From Celoporthe dispersa (taxonomy: Eukaryota; Ascomycota; Sordariomycetes; Diaporthales; Cryphonectriaceae): 64,000 nt of DNA. Under the pieces are notes generated by a model, which worked only from the letters and a program-made list of their open reading frames with translations, was not told where the DNA came from and made no database searches. Numbering within the stretch: position 1 is the first letter of the stretch; every line of letters starts with the position of its first letter. The position numbers and the translations under genes were made by a program. This document shows, piece after piece, positions 1 through 10,912 of the stretch. Location: assembly GCA_016584495.1 (NCBI GenBank), contig WAID01000003.1:4588001-4652000 (forward strand), written 5' to 3'.

Positions 1-708
1 TTGACATCTGGAAGGCGGATGGCTGCTGGGGAAACACAGCTGGGGTACATAGTACGCAACACACACCCTGCCCCCCCCCCTCTCTCCCTCCAGAAGAATC
101 CTATTTCCGTTTCCAAGTCAGCGGATTGGGTGCGAGGTGCCATGTAGGTACAGGTACCTCGACGGCAGCCCAGCCTAGAAAGACCCCGGTAGACCACAAC
201 ATTGGGTCTCCTGTCCTGGCGGCTACTGGTTCCTATGTATCTTTCGACCATCGCCTCGTGTACAACCGACAGCCAAGGCAGCCAGCCGCCTGTGGGTGGC
301 TCTGTTCCTCGAGGCCTTTCGGGAATCCTCCAGAAGCCCTCGGATTAGTGTTCAGACCTGGGCAGGGCAGGGAAACTGTCCTCATACTGTCAAGCAGAGA
401 AGCGCTGTCGGGTCAGCAGGATGAACCAGAGTGTTCCGGGACATCACTCAGCATTAGCTTCCACCAGCTTTCCATACGGGATCCACCCAAGAAAGCATGG
501 GCGACCCTGGGGGTACACACCATGTACCCCGGCTCCCAGAGACCCAGAGACTCTTGGGTCTGTGGGCTCCACCGTACTGCTCCATTCACCTGCAAGCCAG
601 TACCATAGCGTGCCGGGAGTAATAGAAAACCAAGAGCATACAGAAGGCAGGAGTACCCACGGAGATATTTTAGTCCCATTCCCTTCTCTTGTTGTTGACA
701 TCTTTCTC

Positions 709-743
<35 letters not shown>

Positions 744-2000
744 AAGCCTATCTAACCTCCTTGGATGCAGAAGTGGAGATAAGCTCGAGCGCCGCCCACG
801 CAGACCGGATCGCCGACGTATCGGACAACACAGAGAGAGATGACATGCGACTCCATTCCTTCGAGGGAAACCTAGACTGTCCAGAAATCCAGTGAGTCCC
901 TCGAGCCACACAGCTTGCTTTATCCGATCTCTCACGCCTGACTTGGGCCCCACGACGATGCGTCATTCTCTTCATATGTCTCTTTTCCCTTCTGTATACA
1001 CGCCCCCCTCCCCTCCCTCTCCCCACTTCTTATCAACCCAGTATACTTTACAGAACATCTCACACCACTGAAAGCGCGAGAAATACTCGGCCCAGGGCCG
1101 CCTATCCACGCCCCGACCCTATCTAGTGCAGAAGGGGGTTGATTGAGGTGGCCATTCAGTGCTTCAGGCCTGTCATAAAGAACGTGACGGGTCCATGGCA
1201 TGCACCTAACCTTGCCAGATCACTTTCACTGGTGCTCCTCCCAGATCTCCATTGCACGCCCATCATTGCATTCGTCAGCCCTTTTTTTCTTTTTTCCTCT
1301 TTTTTTTTCCCACCTCAGCTAAACTCATTTCGCCTCGTCTACAGATCGTGGTCCCTTATTTTTTTCTTCTTTTGAAGCAAGCCACCGACGACCAGTACTG
1401 CTACCCACCAAGCAGCGGACATTTCCGATCGAACCTCATCTCTCTCTCTCTCTCGTTCACACACACACACACTCTCTCAGCACCCTCGTATGTAGGACCG
1501 GGGTAGTAGCTACTACCATCCCGGGATAGACTGCTCTCTACTCGGTACGGCAGCAGACACGCCTCGCTGGGACTCGTTTCCCCATAACCCTGCAACGTTC
1601 TCGAGACCGTCTTGAACCCCGCCGATATCCAGCATCTTGGTCCAACGAAAACTGCCCTCCGTATGACCAGTGAGACGGCGGCCGACCCTGTAATTCAAAA
1701 ATTCAACCGCAGTCACGCATCACAAGACGGTTCTCACATACTTCCTTCGCCCTGGCTGTCCAATCTCTGCCCTGGTGTCCTCCCAACCCTTCGAGGGGCC
1801 GGCTTGACGGAGACAACCAGGAAATTCCAGCCGGGACACACGGAGCAACTGAGGCGAGGCGAGTTGATTCACCGCGCTTTTGGGGCAATTCAACTGGCGT
1901 TGGTTTCGAGCCGGAGTCCCGCCTGTCGTTGAAGGAGGAGCAGCGCGGTGGTCGATGTCCGGCTTCACCGGATCCTCAACGCGAAGGCGAAAAGGTCTCG
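1..2000. other. Gene-free stretch and probable leader of the bZIP gene
   Basis: No convincing coding sequence is visible. It holds a (GA)n microsatellite at about 712-742, pyrimidine-rich tracts at about 1270-1375, and adjoining (TC)n and (CA)n runs at about 1440-1472. The CT-rich character towards the right end fits a long fungal 5' leader and promoter of the bZIP gene that starts at 2001. The open frames here are low-complexity by-products of the dinucleotide repeats. Confidence 0.6.
712..742. repeat. (GA)n microsatellite
   Basis: About 15 uninterrupted GA units. It makes spurious Ser-Leu and Arg-Glu open frames on both strands. Confidence 0.95.
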
Positions 2001-3869
2001 ATGTCGCATAGGGGTCCTACCTCTCGCCCGCCTTCTCGTTCCAGCTCCTATGCGCAGTCGACAGGTGCTCTCCATGCCTCGCCCCCCTCCGCGCTGCCGA
2101 GACAACGTTCCCACAATGACACTGGAGCTGCTGACCCTTCCCGAGATCCTGGGGGCCGGCCGCATGTCCCAGCCCACGAGCCGCAGCGACAAGCTACTCC
2201 GAGGACGATTGGAGTCCACACAATCCTGAACCCATCCGACGCAAGAGAGCAGCAGCATGCCGGCCCTTCGCCGTCCGTTCAACGACCTCTCGAGGGCGGT
2301 AGCTCGCCTTCCAGCACAGGAACGCGGCAGTATGGCGTTTCCGGATCGCCCTACCAGACTTATGGACCGGGGCCTATCTACGGCGGCCCTCCAGGAGGAG
2401 GAGGAGGAGGAGGAGGTGGTGGTGGTGGTGGTGGTGGAGGGCCTTTGCTTCTACGACTCCGGCTACCTCAGTTCCACCTTTTGTCCAGCAAGGATCGCCG
2501 ACTCCCGTCCGACCAACGCATCCAGCGCTGGGTGCTGCGAGGAGGATCTTGACGCCCAGATCTCCCAGGCCCCCAAGCTTTAGTCGCTCTGCAACGCCGT
2601 CAAGCTACGCCGACCCCCAGCCGCCACCTGGGATCCCGCCAACTGCACTTGGTCGACCTGGCGCGCCGCAAGATGCACCCTCGTACCCAGGACCCCCTTC
2701 GAGCGTGGCTCAGCAATCTCCGCGAATCAATCCACTTGCTTCTGTGCCGCCTCTGACGGCGACAACTCGCTCTGTTTCGCAGCCCGCTTATTCTAGCGCG
2801 CCCGCTTTCCAGTTTCCCCCGACTACCGCTTCACAGGCTGGGTTGGTCGGACGAAGCCCGTAGGGCATCCCTGCGTATCCGCAGGGCCAGTATGGACTCC
2901 CCTCAGGGCAGGCCCACGGGTTATTCACCACCAGGGGTCCCTTCTGGAGAGGCAAGCCTGTCCACCGCTTTATTCAGCGCCTTGCATACTGGCGGGGCTA
3001 GTGTTCGAGGCTCCGATGTACAGCCTCACCTCACGCTCCAGACCAACACCGGCGAGCATATCACGGTGCCATTGGATGTCCACCAGGGGTCAAGACAAGC
3101 TGACGAGAAGCGACACCGTAATGCGGGTGCTTCTGCAAGATTTCGAGCACGCAAGAAAGAGCGGGACAAGGACATGAAGGAGACCCTTCAACGGCTGGAA
3201 GCCGAGAACAGAGAAGTGAGCAGGCTTGCCCAGGAGATACAGGCGGAGTGTGACTTCTACCGCAGCGAGAGGGACAGGCTGCGAGAGCTTGTCTTGAGGA
3301 CCCCGGAGATCAGGGAGCATGCAGAGCGCGGGCCTCCAAGTCCTCGCTCTGCGCATGTTGCGCCCAGTCCGGCGCGACCTGCAGAGGCCTCCTTTGCCAG
3401 CTCTTTCGCCATCGGCGCCAACCCTCCTCCGGCTGCCTCTCCATCTCCAATGATGCAGCAGCTACAGCAGCACCCGCCACCTTACTCGGGCGAGCTGGAG
3501 AGGCCGACGCGACGGCGACGGACAGACCCTCCTGCAGCTGACTTTGGATCTGTTCCGTATCCCATCCGACCAGCCCAGCAGCCGACGAGCACCTTGCCTC
3601 CCATTGTCACCCAAGGGCTCACCGCACCTATTGCTTCTGCTCCTCCGAGCGCGAGACTCCCTCCACTGCGCTTCGACCAACCCGCCGCCGCCTCTCCGAC
3701 CGCAGCTCAGACGCCTGGGGGCTTTGGACCACAGCCCGCGCAGCCACCGCCTCTCCAGCAGGCCCAGTTCCCGCCATACAGCAGGCTACCACACGAGACA
3801 GGTTGGGCGACTGGGGCTAGGGAGCCACAAGACGACCAGCGCCAATCCCCTGGGCATCCTGGACCCTGA
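2001..3869 (+). CDS. bZIP transcription factor, reading frame interrupted
   Basis: Probable nuclear DNA-binding regulator. The start is ATG at 2001, followed by a Ser/Pro-rich N-terminus. The basic region lies at about 3106-3180 (core NAGASARFRARKKER) and runs straight into a leucine zipper and coiled coil to about 3300. The C-terminal third is Pro/Gln-rich and disordered. The frame changes twice: within or just after the (GGA)n(GGT)n tract (a base appears missing in the GGG run near 2439-2441), and again between about 2860 and 2915, where an in-frame TAG lies at 2861-2863 and one base appears extra. The two shifts cancel, so the total length is a multiple of three (about 622 aa). A 43-nt intron at 2842-2884 would also bridge the second break, but it is shorter than any other intron here. 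The DNA-binding part is intact. Family is certain, subfamily is not. Confidence 0.85.
2393..2441 (+). repeat. (GGA)n(GGT)n polyglycine tract
   Basis: Trinucleotide run coding for about 15 consecutive glycines inside the bZIP gene. The reading frame that makes sense differs on either side, so the run length in this assembly is suspect. Confidence 0.85.
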
Positions 3870-5898
3870 GCGCAGTGCAGAACTCTACAGTGTGGTTTTT
3901 TTCTTTCTCTTTTTTTCAAACAAGGAAACTCGACCTACTCTCAATTTAATAATCGACTTTCATCATCAAAAACCACCACCCGTCTTCCTCATCTAACATG
4001 CCGACGTCAATTTGAGATACCCCCCTTTGGCAACTTGAACCTACAACATTTCGTCTCCAAGAATTTCCTATCTGATTTCTCTTACAAGAGGTGCATAGTT
4101 CGGGCGACCGACAAGGGTTTCCAAAAAAAGGTTTAAGGAGTTTTGTTTCGGATCAAGGCTCAAGACTTTGATTTTTCCTACCGCCGTCGAGATCATCCGT
4201 TCGAGCAATCGACACTGTTCCAGTTGCTTTTTCTTTCCTTTTTTTGTTTCTTCTTTTCATTCATACGACCTGAAATATCAAGTTTAATTTCTCTCGAATC
4301 CCAAGGGCCGTCTGTGATATATGGAGAGCAAGCGACCGAACCATGTCCAGTCCACACGTTAATCTCGGTACCTGAAGCACTCACTATACGGGAGATCAGG
4401 CACTCGTGATTCTGATCGGCTTGACCTTTCTTGCGACAATACCATTGAAGGAGCCGGAAGAGAGGCGATAAAGATAGGAGAAAGAGGGGCTTCGGACGGG
4501 TTGGAAGGGGGGGAGGAGGTACACACAAAAAAAAAGAGAGAGATAAGGGAGGGGGCTCGAGGACTTATAGGCATAGTGTCATCCTTGAGAGACATGATTT
4601 CTTTTTATCCTTTCTGCATACATTGGTTGTAATCATGGTGATTTTCCCCTCCTCTACACATCCTCACACCACAGCCGAGAGATTCTGCATCCAGGTAGAT
4701 CGAGCGAGCGTCATGCTTCACAAAGTCACACAAAAATCTTCCTAGAAAAAAAGCTTATTGAGGATAACAGTACCGCGTTGATGATCGGGTCTCGGCCAAT
4801 TAAAGCCTTGATAGTGTCAATCTCTTTTGCTCTAAAACGCTCCCTAGGGCTTGTAGTCTCCCCTCTAGTAAACCAAGTGCAAATGACTCACGCTCTAAAA
4901 AAGATAGACGTCAGTACTATGGGCTCGCTCGATTTTCTTCCTGCAAAACAAGCTAAATTCTCTTGGTCGATGTCAACGTGGCGAGACCTGCCACCACCAG
5001 GTTCCCGCCCCTGGCAAAGGGCCTGACACTTAGACGAGGCTGATAGGAAAAAATGGCTCCACCTCCACACGGGACAAGGCTGAGGCCGAGCCCCGAACAG
5101 GCTTAGAACGGAGATGTTGGTGAACTGAACTCTTGGAGAGAAGGGACACGACGTGCCATCAAACCTTTTTGATTTTATTTTATTCTCTCTCAGGTGGAGA
5201 TGGGGCTCACCTGAGCATCAAATGAGACGCGGGACGGCCTGAATGATTGCTGTTGCACGAAGCGGTTTGTCGAATGGTGCCGATGCTAGATGCCAGTGTC
5301 GAAGTTTCTGCTTGGCCCAGGTTGTCCAGACGTCACCGCTGACTCCTAGTACCTACTAAGAAGGTATTTTAGTACGCAGATCTCAGACGGAGTCCAGAGG
5401 CCAGTGCAAGTCTCTTGATGCTAAGGACAGCACGAAGGTTCATACCAGCCACTGTGATTTCTTTTCTCAGATCAGGTGAACCTGTGAATGTGCCCTAATA
5501 GATGTTAGGCACATCATAGTTCACAGCAGCAGTCAACATGAGATCAGTGAACCGACAAGACTCTGTGCTATTGTCCTACCCAGCCACCCTAATATACAAG
5601 TAAAACTGTACTGTGTACTGTGCAGTAAATGGGCCAAAGACAAATCACTAGCCAATCAGTGAACTGAGAGCGCTTTTGGCAGTGCCACTGTATAAGTGAG
5701 AAGAAGCTGAGAATAGACCAGCAGGCAATAGTTAATTAACAACAACTCGTTTCACCACCACCGCTTTTACCCCCTGCAACCCTATTGTTCTCGATCGATC
5801 GAACTACGTAGAAAACTTAGCAGGCTCAGCTATCTGCTAAGAGACGCTTTTCCATATCTCCTGCTACCACGTCTCCAGTACGAAACTCCCCCTCTCCC

Positions 5899-5939
<41 letters not shown>

Positions 5940-6152
5940 TTCTCTCTCTTTCACAGTTCACACTTGTCTGTACATACCCAGGAAATTCAGAATTCTAAGC
6001 AAACGAACCCATCTCTCTTCCTCTACCGTTTCGTCACAACACCACCTGAACCTGATCACTCGTACCACTTCTCATCTTTGATTCAACACACAAAAACAGT
6101 GTCATTTCCATCAGCTAGTCGGAGCATCAGCAGCAACAACAACAACAACAAC
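3870..6152. other. Intergenic region: bZIP 3' end and promoter/leader of the Gln-rich gene
   Basis: No supported gene. T-rich stretches follow the bZIP stop. The right part is a CT-rich leader with a (TC)n microsatellite at about 5902-5932. A CTTTCACAG at about 5949-5957 could be the acceptor of a 5' UTR intron. The last bases before the ATG at 6153 are a CAACAACAA run typical of fungal leaders. Confidence 0.6.
5902..5932. repeat. (TC)n microsatellite
   Basis: About 15 TC units in the presumed leader of the gene starting at 6153. Confidence 0.9.
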
Positions 6153-9100
6153 ATGTCTTCTTCCAGCGACACGACCACCACCCCAGAGCAGCAAACCTCC
6201 AAGCAGGCCCAGGTACCTGAAATGAGACGCATCGGGGCATACGAGCTCGAGATCGACCTGGGCCCCGACGCGCCGACGCGCCAGCCCGGCTACGTCCCTG
6301 ACCTTGTCGACTACATTCATCCTTACACCGGCACTCGCGAGACCTGGGACCGCAATGACAAGGAGCAGGACTTTGTCTGGGACTACTACCCCGAGGATAA
6401 GCACCGCCTGAAGGCCATAGACGAGTGGGAGGCTGGCAAGTTTGAGACGTTGCGCCCTGTCCAGGAGAAGAAGGACGAGTTTGACGGTGTCGACAACATG
6501 ACTGATGCCGAGTGGTACGCGCATCTGGGCTTTACGCCTGAGGAGGCTGCCAAGATGACCAAGACTGCGGCTCCTGGCGCAGAGAAGTGCATGCAGGGTG
6601 GCGAGCAGCAGCATTCGCAACAGGAGCAGCAGCAGCAGGAGCAGGAGCAGCAGCAACAGGAGCAGGAGCAGCAGCAACAGGAGCAGGAGCAGCAGCAACA
6701 GGAGCAGGAGCAGGAGCAGCAGCAACAGGAGCAGGAGCAGCAGCAGCAGGAGCAGCAGCAGCAGGAGCAGCAGCAGCAGCAGCAGGAGCAGCAGGACGAG
6801 AATTCCGACAACGGATTCCCTGACGACTTCGCGGCTCAGTGCATGCAGGCCATCCAAGACGTGCAGTCTGGTAAGATCACTCACAATGATAGCTCCTCCC
6901 AACAAAATCTTGAGGCACAACCTGCTAACAGCAATCAGGTGGAACCAACGCCGGCGAGAACGAGTTTCCTGATGACTTCGAGACCCAGTTCATGCAGGCC
7001 ATCCAAGACGCGCAGCCTGGTAAGATCACCAACAATGACAGCTCTTCCTAATAGGATCTTGAGGCACGTCCTGCTAACAACAGTCATAATCAAGGACAAG
7101 ATGGAGCCGACGCTGGCGAGGACGAGTTTCCTGACGACTTCGAGGTCCAGTTCATGCAGACCATTAAAGACGCGCAGCCTGGTAAGATCACTGACTATCA
7201 CGACTGTTCCTCGCAACTATCTTGATGCACAGCCTGCTAACAGCAGTCATGAGAAAAAGAACCAGATGCAGCCAACGCCGGCGAGGACGGGTTTCCTGAC
7301 GACTTTGAGGCTCAATGCATGGCAGAGCTTGACGAGCTCTATCAGGACCATACCACTTCTTCTCCCTCCTTCTCTTTTCCTCCTTCCTCTGCCAGTGCCC
7401 CTCGTGCCCAATCCTCTCCTAACGAAAACGCCTTCACTCTCACCTCACCTCCTAGTGCACAGTCGCAAGACGCAACAGGCAATGCAGTTAGTCACCCTTC
7501 TCCTGATACTCACGCACCTCATGTTTTGGGAAGCTCCACCTCCACTACGGCCTCTGGCAGCGGAGAAGGAGAGTTGCCTTCTGCTGCGAAGAAGTCGGCC
7601 AAGCAAAAGAAGCCGTCAGCAAAGCAGAAGAAGGAGGCAGCCGTGGCCGCCGCCACCAAGAAGTCTGATACTGCCCCTGCCAAGGGCAAGAAGTCGGCCT
7701 GCTCGACTGCCAAGGGCGGTGTCTCCAAGAAGAAGAAGAACCAGACAGCCAGCGCCGATGGCAATGTTCCGAGCAGCAAAGACTTTCAAGGCGCGGCCAA
7801 GGGTCTGCAGAGGCTGGAAGACGTCCTCGATAGACTTATGTCCGAGGACGCAGGCCCCAGAGCCACGGCCAAGACACCCGTCGTTAATCCTCAGACTACA
7901 GCTACGGACGGTCAGACTAAAGAATACAAGCATGGTCGCGGAGGACAGCAGGAGAAGGACGGCCCAGAGGAGATCCAGGATGGCCTTCCCAGGATATACC
8001 AGTCCAACCGCCGTCAGAAGCCTGATTACACCCTCCTGGCCAAGCACTTGGTCCTGCGTAAGTATCCATCTCTCTCACCTTTCCTTTTCCCCACAGATCT
8101 TTTCTCTCTCTGGCAGGACATTCTGACACACATGTCCTTCGTCTCTACAGATACCAAGGTCGAGATGAAAGACTGTTTCCTGCAGCTCGGCCTCGATGTG
8201 TCCCGTGGACAGTCCGTCGTCGACAGGATCAAGTCGTACCTCAAGACCCCGGGCAATTCCATCCGCATCGACCCGGAGCTCGTCGGCGAGTGGAAGATGA
8301 GGATCCTCAAGGTCTCACATAGCCTTCTCGTTGACCAGAACTGGGGTAATGAATACTTCCAACGGCCGGCGCGCAACCTCAAGGGCTGCAACTCTGTCAC
8401 TTTCGGCATGGACTCTACGAAGTGAGCATCTTTTCTTTCTTTCTTTCTTCTCCTTTTTTGTGTTTTCTCTACCTGGCCTCCTCCCCTCCCCTCCCCCCTT
8501 TCTGTCGTATCTACTATGTGAGCTCGTCTATTGTCGATCTTACTAAACTCCTTGTCCCAGGATCTTGCTCGTGTTCTCGACACTTCTCTACAAGATCGTC
8601 AAGCTGGAGGAGAAGCGTCGCAAGGGTCAGGACAAGCGCAGGGTCGGGGCCGCCGCCGGCGAGGCTACTGCGCAACAGCAACCACCTGCCGCACAGGAGT
8701 TTCAGCAGCCCCAGCCAGACCAGGAGCCGGAGCCAGCCCAGCAAGCCAAGCAGCAAGCTCAGCCCGTTTATCAGTCTCAGCAGATTGCCCGTGCCCAGTC
8801 AGCGCAGAAGCAGATCCAGCAGCAGGTCCAGCAGCAATCTCAGCCTGTTTATCAGTCTCAGCAGATTGCCCAGGTCCAGCAGCAGGTCCAGCAGCAAGCT
8901 CAGCCTATTTATCAGGCTCAGCTGATTGCCCAGGCCCAGTCAGCGCAGCAGCAGGTTCGGCAGCCTGTATATCAGTCGCAGCCGGTTTATCAGTCTCAAC
9001 CTGTTCATCAGGCTCAGCCACTACAGCAGCAATCCCATCAAGTACAGCAGCAGTATCAACAGCAGCATCCGCAGCCTGTTCACCAGTATCAAGTTCCTTA

Positions 9101-9710
9101 TCAGCCTCAGGCTACTCACCAGTCCCAGCCAGTGCTGCAACAGTGTCAGCCTGCCTATGGGGCCCAGTCAGCGCAGCAGCCTTACCAGCACCAGTACCAG
9201 CAGGCACCACAGCCTCAGCCGGTCCAGCAGCAGTACCAACCGGACCAGCTGGCTCAGCTGGCTCAGGTGACTCAGCGGCCTCAGGCTTTCCTGGAGCCAT
9301 TGACGCCGCTCTTGAGACCCTTCCAGCGGCAGAGCCATCAGCCACCAGCCTATCACCCCGGCTTCCACCAAATGGCTGTCCAGCAGCAGCCTTACCTCAA
9401 CCAGATGGCTGTCCAGCAGCAGCCTTACCTCAGCCAGGCGGCAGCTCAGCAGCCCTCTTTCCACCAGGCGGCCCAGCCTGGCTTCTACCAGCCAGCCGCC
9501 CAGGGCCCGTCGGCGCAGAAGCGGGCTGCTGAGTTTGTCGACCTGACCGGGGACGGTCCTGAGCTTCGTGCTCCCAAGCGGGCTCGGGTTGGACCAGCCT
9601 GGACAGCACCACAATGTCAGGGGGCTTCGTTGCCCCCACAAGACCTGATGGCCCATTACCGGGCATTGCAGAGTGGCGGCCTTCAGGGCATGATTCAGCA
9701 GGGAATGTAG
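6153..9710 (+). CDS. Large Gln-rich protein of unknown function with duplicated exons
   Basis: I do not recognise this family. Exon model: 6153-6870, 6939-7019, 7095-7181, 7260-8057, 8151-8421, 8561-9710, which gives 1034 aa with no frame conflict. Order of parts: an acidic N-terminus rich in Trp and Tyr (to about residue 150); a poly-Gln/Glu tract built on EQEQQQQ units; four copies of an acidic FPDDFEaQcMQaI-like module carried on separate exons; a Ser/Pro-rich then Lys/Ala-rich linker; a compact, possibly folded region (about residues 530-690, around positions 8010-8630); a long Gln/Pro/Tyr-rich tail with QPVYQSQ-type repeats; and near the end EFVDLTGDG, which resembles a SUMO-interacting motif. 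The introns have CTAAC-type branch points. The composition resembles prion-like scaffold or transcription-coactivator proteins, but that is inference only. Confidence 0.85.
6621..6797 (+). repeat. Coding minisatellite, Gln/Glu tract
   Basis: Imperfect GAG/CAG/CAA array with a repeating 21-nt unit (EQEQQQQ), followed by shorter EQQQQ units. CAG and CAA are mixed, so it is not a pure triplet run. Confidence 0.95.
6790..7340 (+). repeat. Tandem duplication of an exon plus its intron, four exon copies
   Basis: Coding units of about 81-87 nt (FPDDFEaQcMQaI core) alternate with introns 6871-6938, 7020-7094 and 7182-7259. The introns themselves are visibly alike: each starts GTAAGATCA, has an ATCTTGA-GCAC block in the middle, and ends with CCTGCTAACA before the acceptor. 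The repeat period is about 149-162 nt. All three introns are in phase 1, so the internal exons can be gained or lost without shifting the frame. Confidence 0.9.
8757..9130 (+). repeat. Degenerate Gln/Pro/Tyr coding repeats
   Basis: Several near-copies of a unit coding for QPVYQSQQIAQ followed by short QQQ-rich spacers, in the last exon of the Gln-rich gene. Confidence 0.85.
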
Positions 9711-10912
9711 GGAGGGAGATGATTGGTTGGGGAGCAGGGGAGGTAGGATAATTACTTGAAGGTTATGAGGCTTACGAAAGGCTCTGATTAGCGTACCATG
9801 AGATTGTCATCTACGAGTGTGATTTGACATTGGATCAAATGGCCAGCGGTAGAGTTTAGCGGGAATGGTCGACTACAATGGAAAGAAATCATGTTATGAA
9901 TTTGTGGCATATTCATTGGTAAACATACACGATAAAAAGCACAGCTCAAGATAATTGGAGCGGATAGATATTTTAAAGAAATCCAGCGCACCCATACATT
10001 GTTTGAAAATCCTCACGTCGTGATTGTAGAGTGACCACTCCCAGCTGGCTGGGAATGACTCTGGTCTATGTAGCTGCGTAACAGTCGGACTCACACATAT
10101 GCTCCTTGACTACAGCCTCACTCTGCCTGCGTGCACCTGAACACCAGCTACCTTGTAATAGTAATACTTGCTAATTACAAGTCTATAGCTGTGATCTGAA
10201 CGAGTGTCCACTATTCAGAACAGAGCTCTTCTTTATGGACAAAGGTTTTGGTCTGAGGAAACATTTGTCATGAATGCATTGTCCTTTTAAATGAACTGTG
10301 CCACATCCTTCATGAAGGGGTCATGTAACCACTACAGCCTCTGTAAAGATCGCTAGAAGGCTACCACAATCCAGTTCCTTTTACTCATTCCTAGTTGTGC
10401 TGTAATTAAAGCCTTTTACTGACAAATTCCCACTTTGAATAGCCAGCTCGAATTCTACACTGTCTATACCCTATAATTTGGGAGAAAGAAAGGGAGAGAA
10501 AAAACATACCAGCAGAGTGATACCAACAGAGAGATATGCTAATGGGACTGTTATAGTATAAAAGAGGATTGATAGGCCTTGTAATTACTTCTTTTCTTTT
10601 TTAAAAAAAAACAAAAAACAAAAAAAGAACTGCTTGCACATCTTGATCTTTAATTTTATTTTACATTTTCCCAAAAAAAAAAAAAAAGGGATAGAAATGG
10701 AGCCAAATTGTGGTGGTGTAGTGTTCAGGCTTCATATTCTTCAGAGACGTCGACCGTGACAGGCACCGGGAATTTCGGAGTCTCCGGTCGCGACGTCATC
10801 CTCAACTTTCCCACCCAAACCTACTTGACTAATCTTCAACTCCCACAACTCGACCGCGATTACACACCTCTCAACGCTCTTTTTTTCTCCCCTCTCACAC
10901 CCACACAAAACA
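9711..10912. other. Intergenic region
   Basis: No gene seen. It is more AT-rich than its surroundings, with A-rich runs near 10602-10628 and 10674-10687. The last 150 bases are CT/AC-rich, like a leader of the IBA57 gene. Confidence 0.6.

Noticed and set aside
6111..6920. Open frame of about 270 codons on the minus strand rich in leucine
   Set aside because: It is the antisense of the CAG/GAG array in the Gln-rich gene; triplet repeats keep all frames open. No start context, motif or intron supports it.
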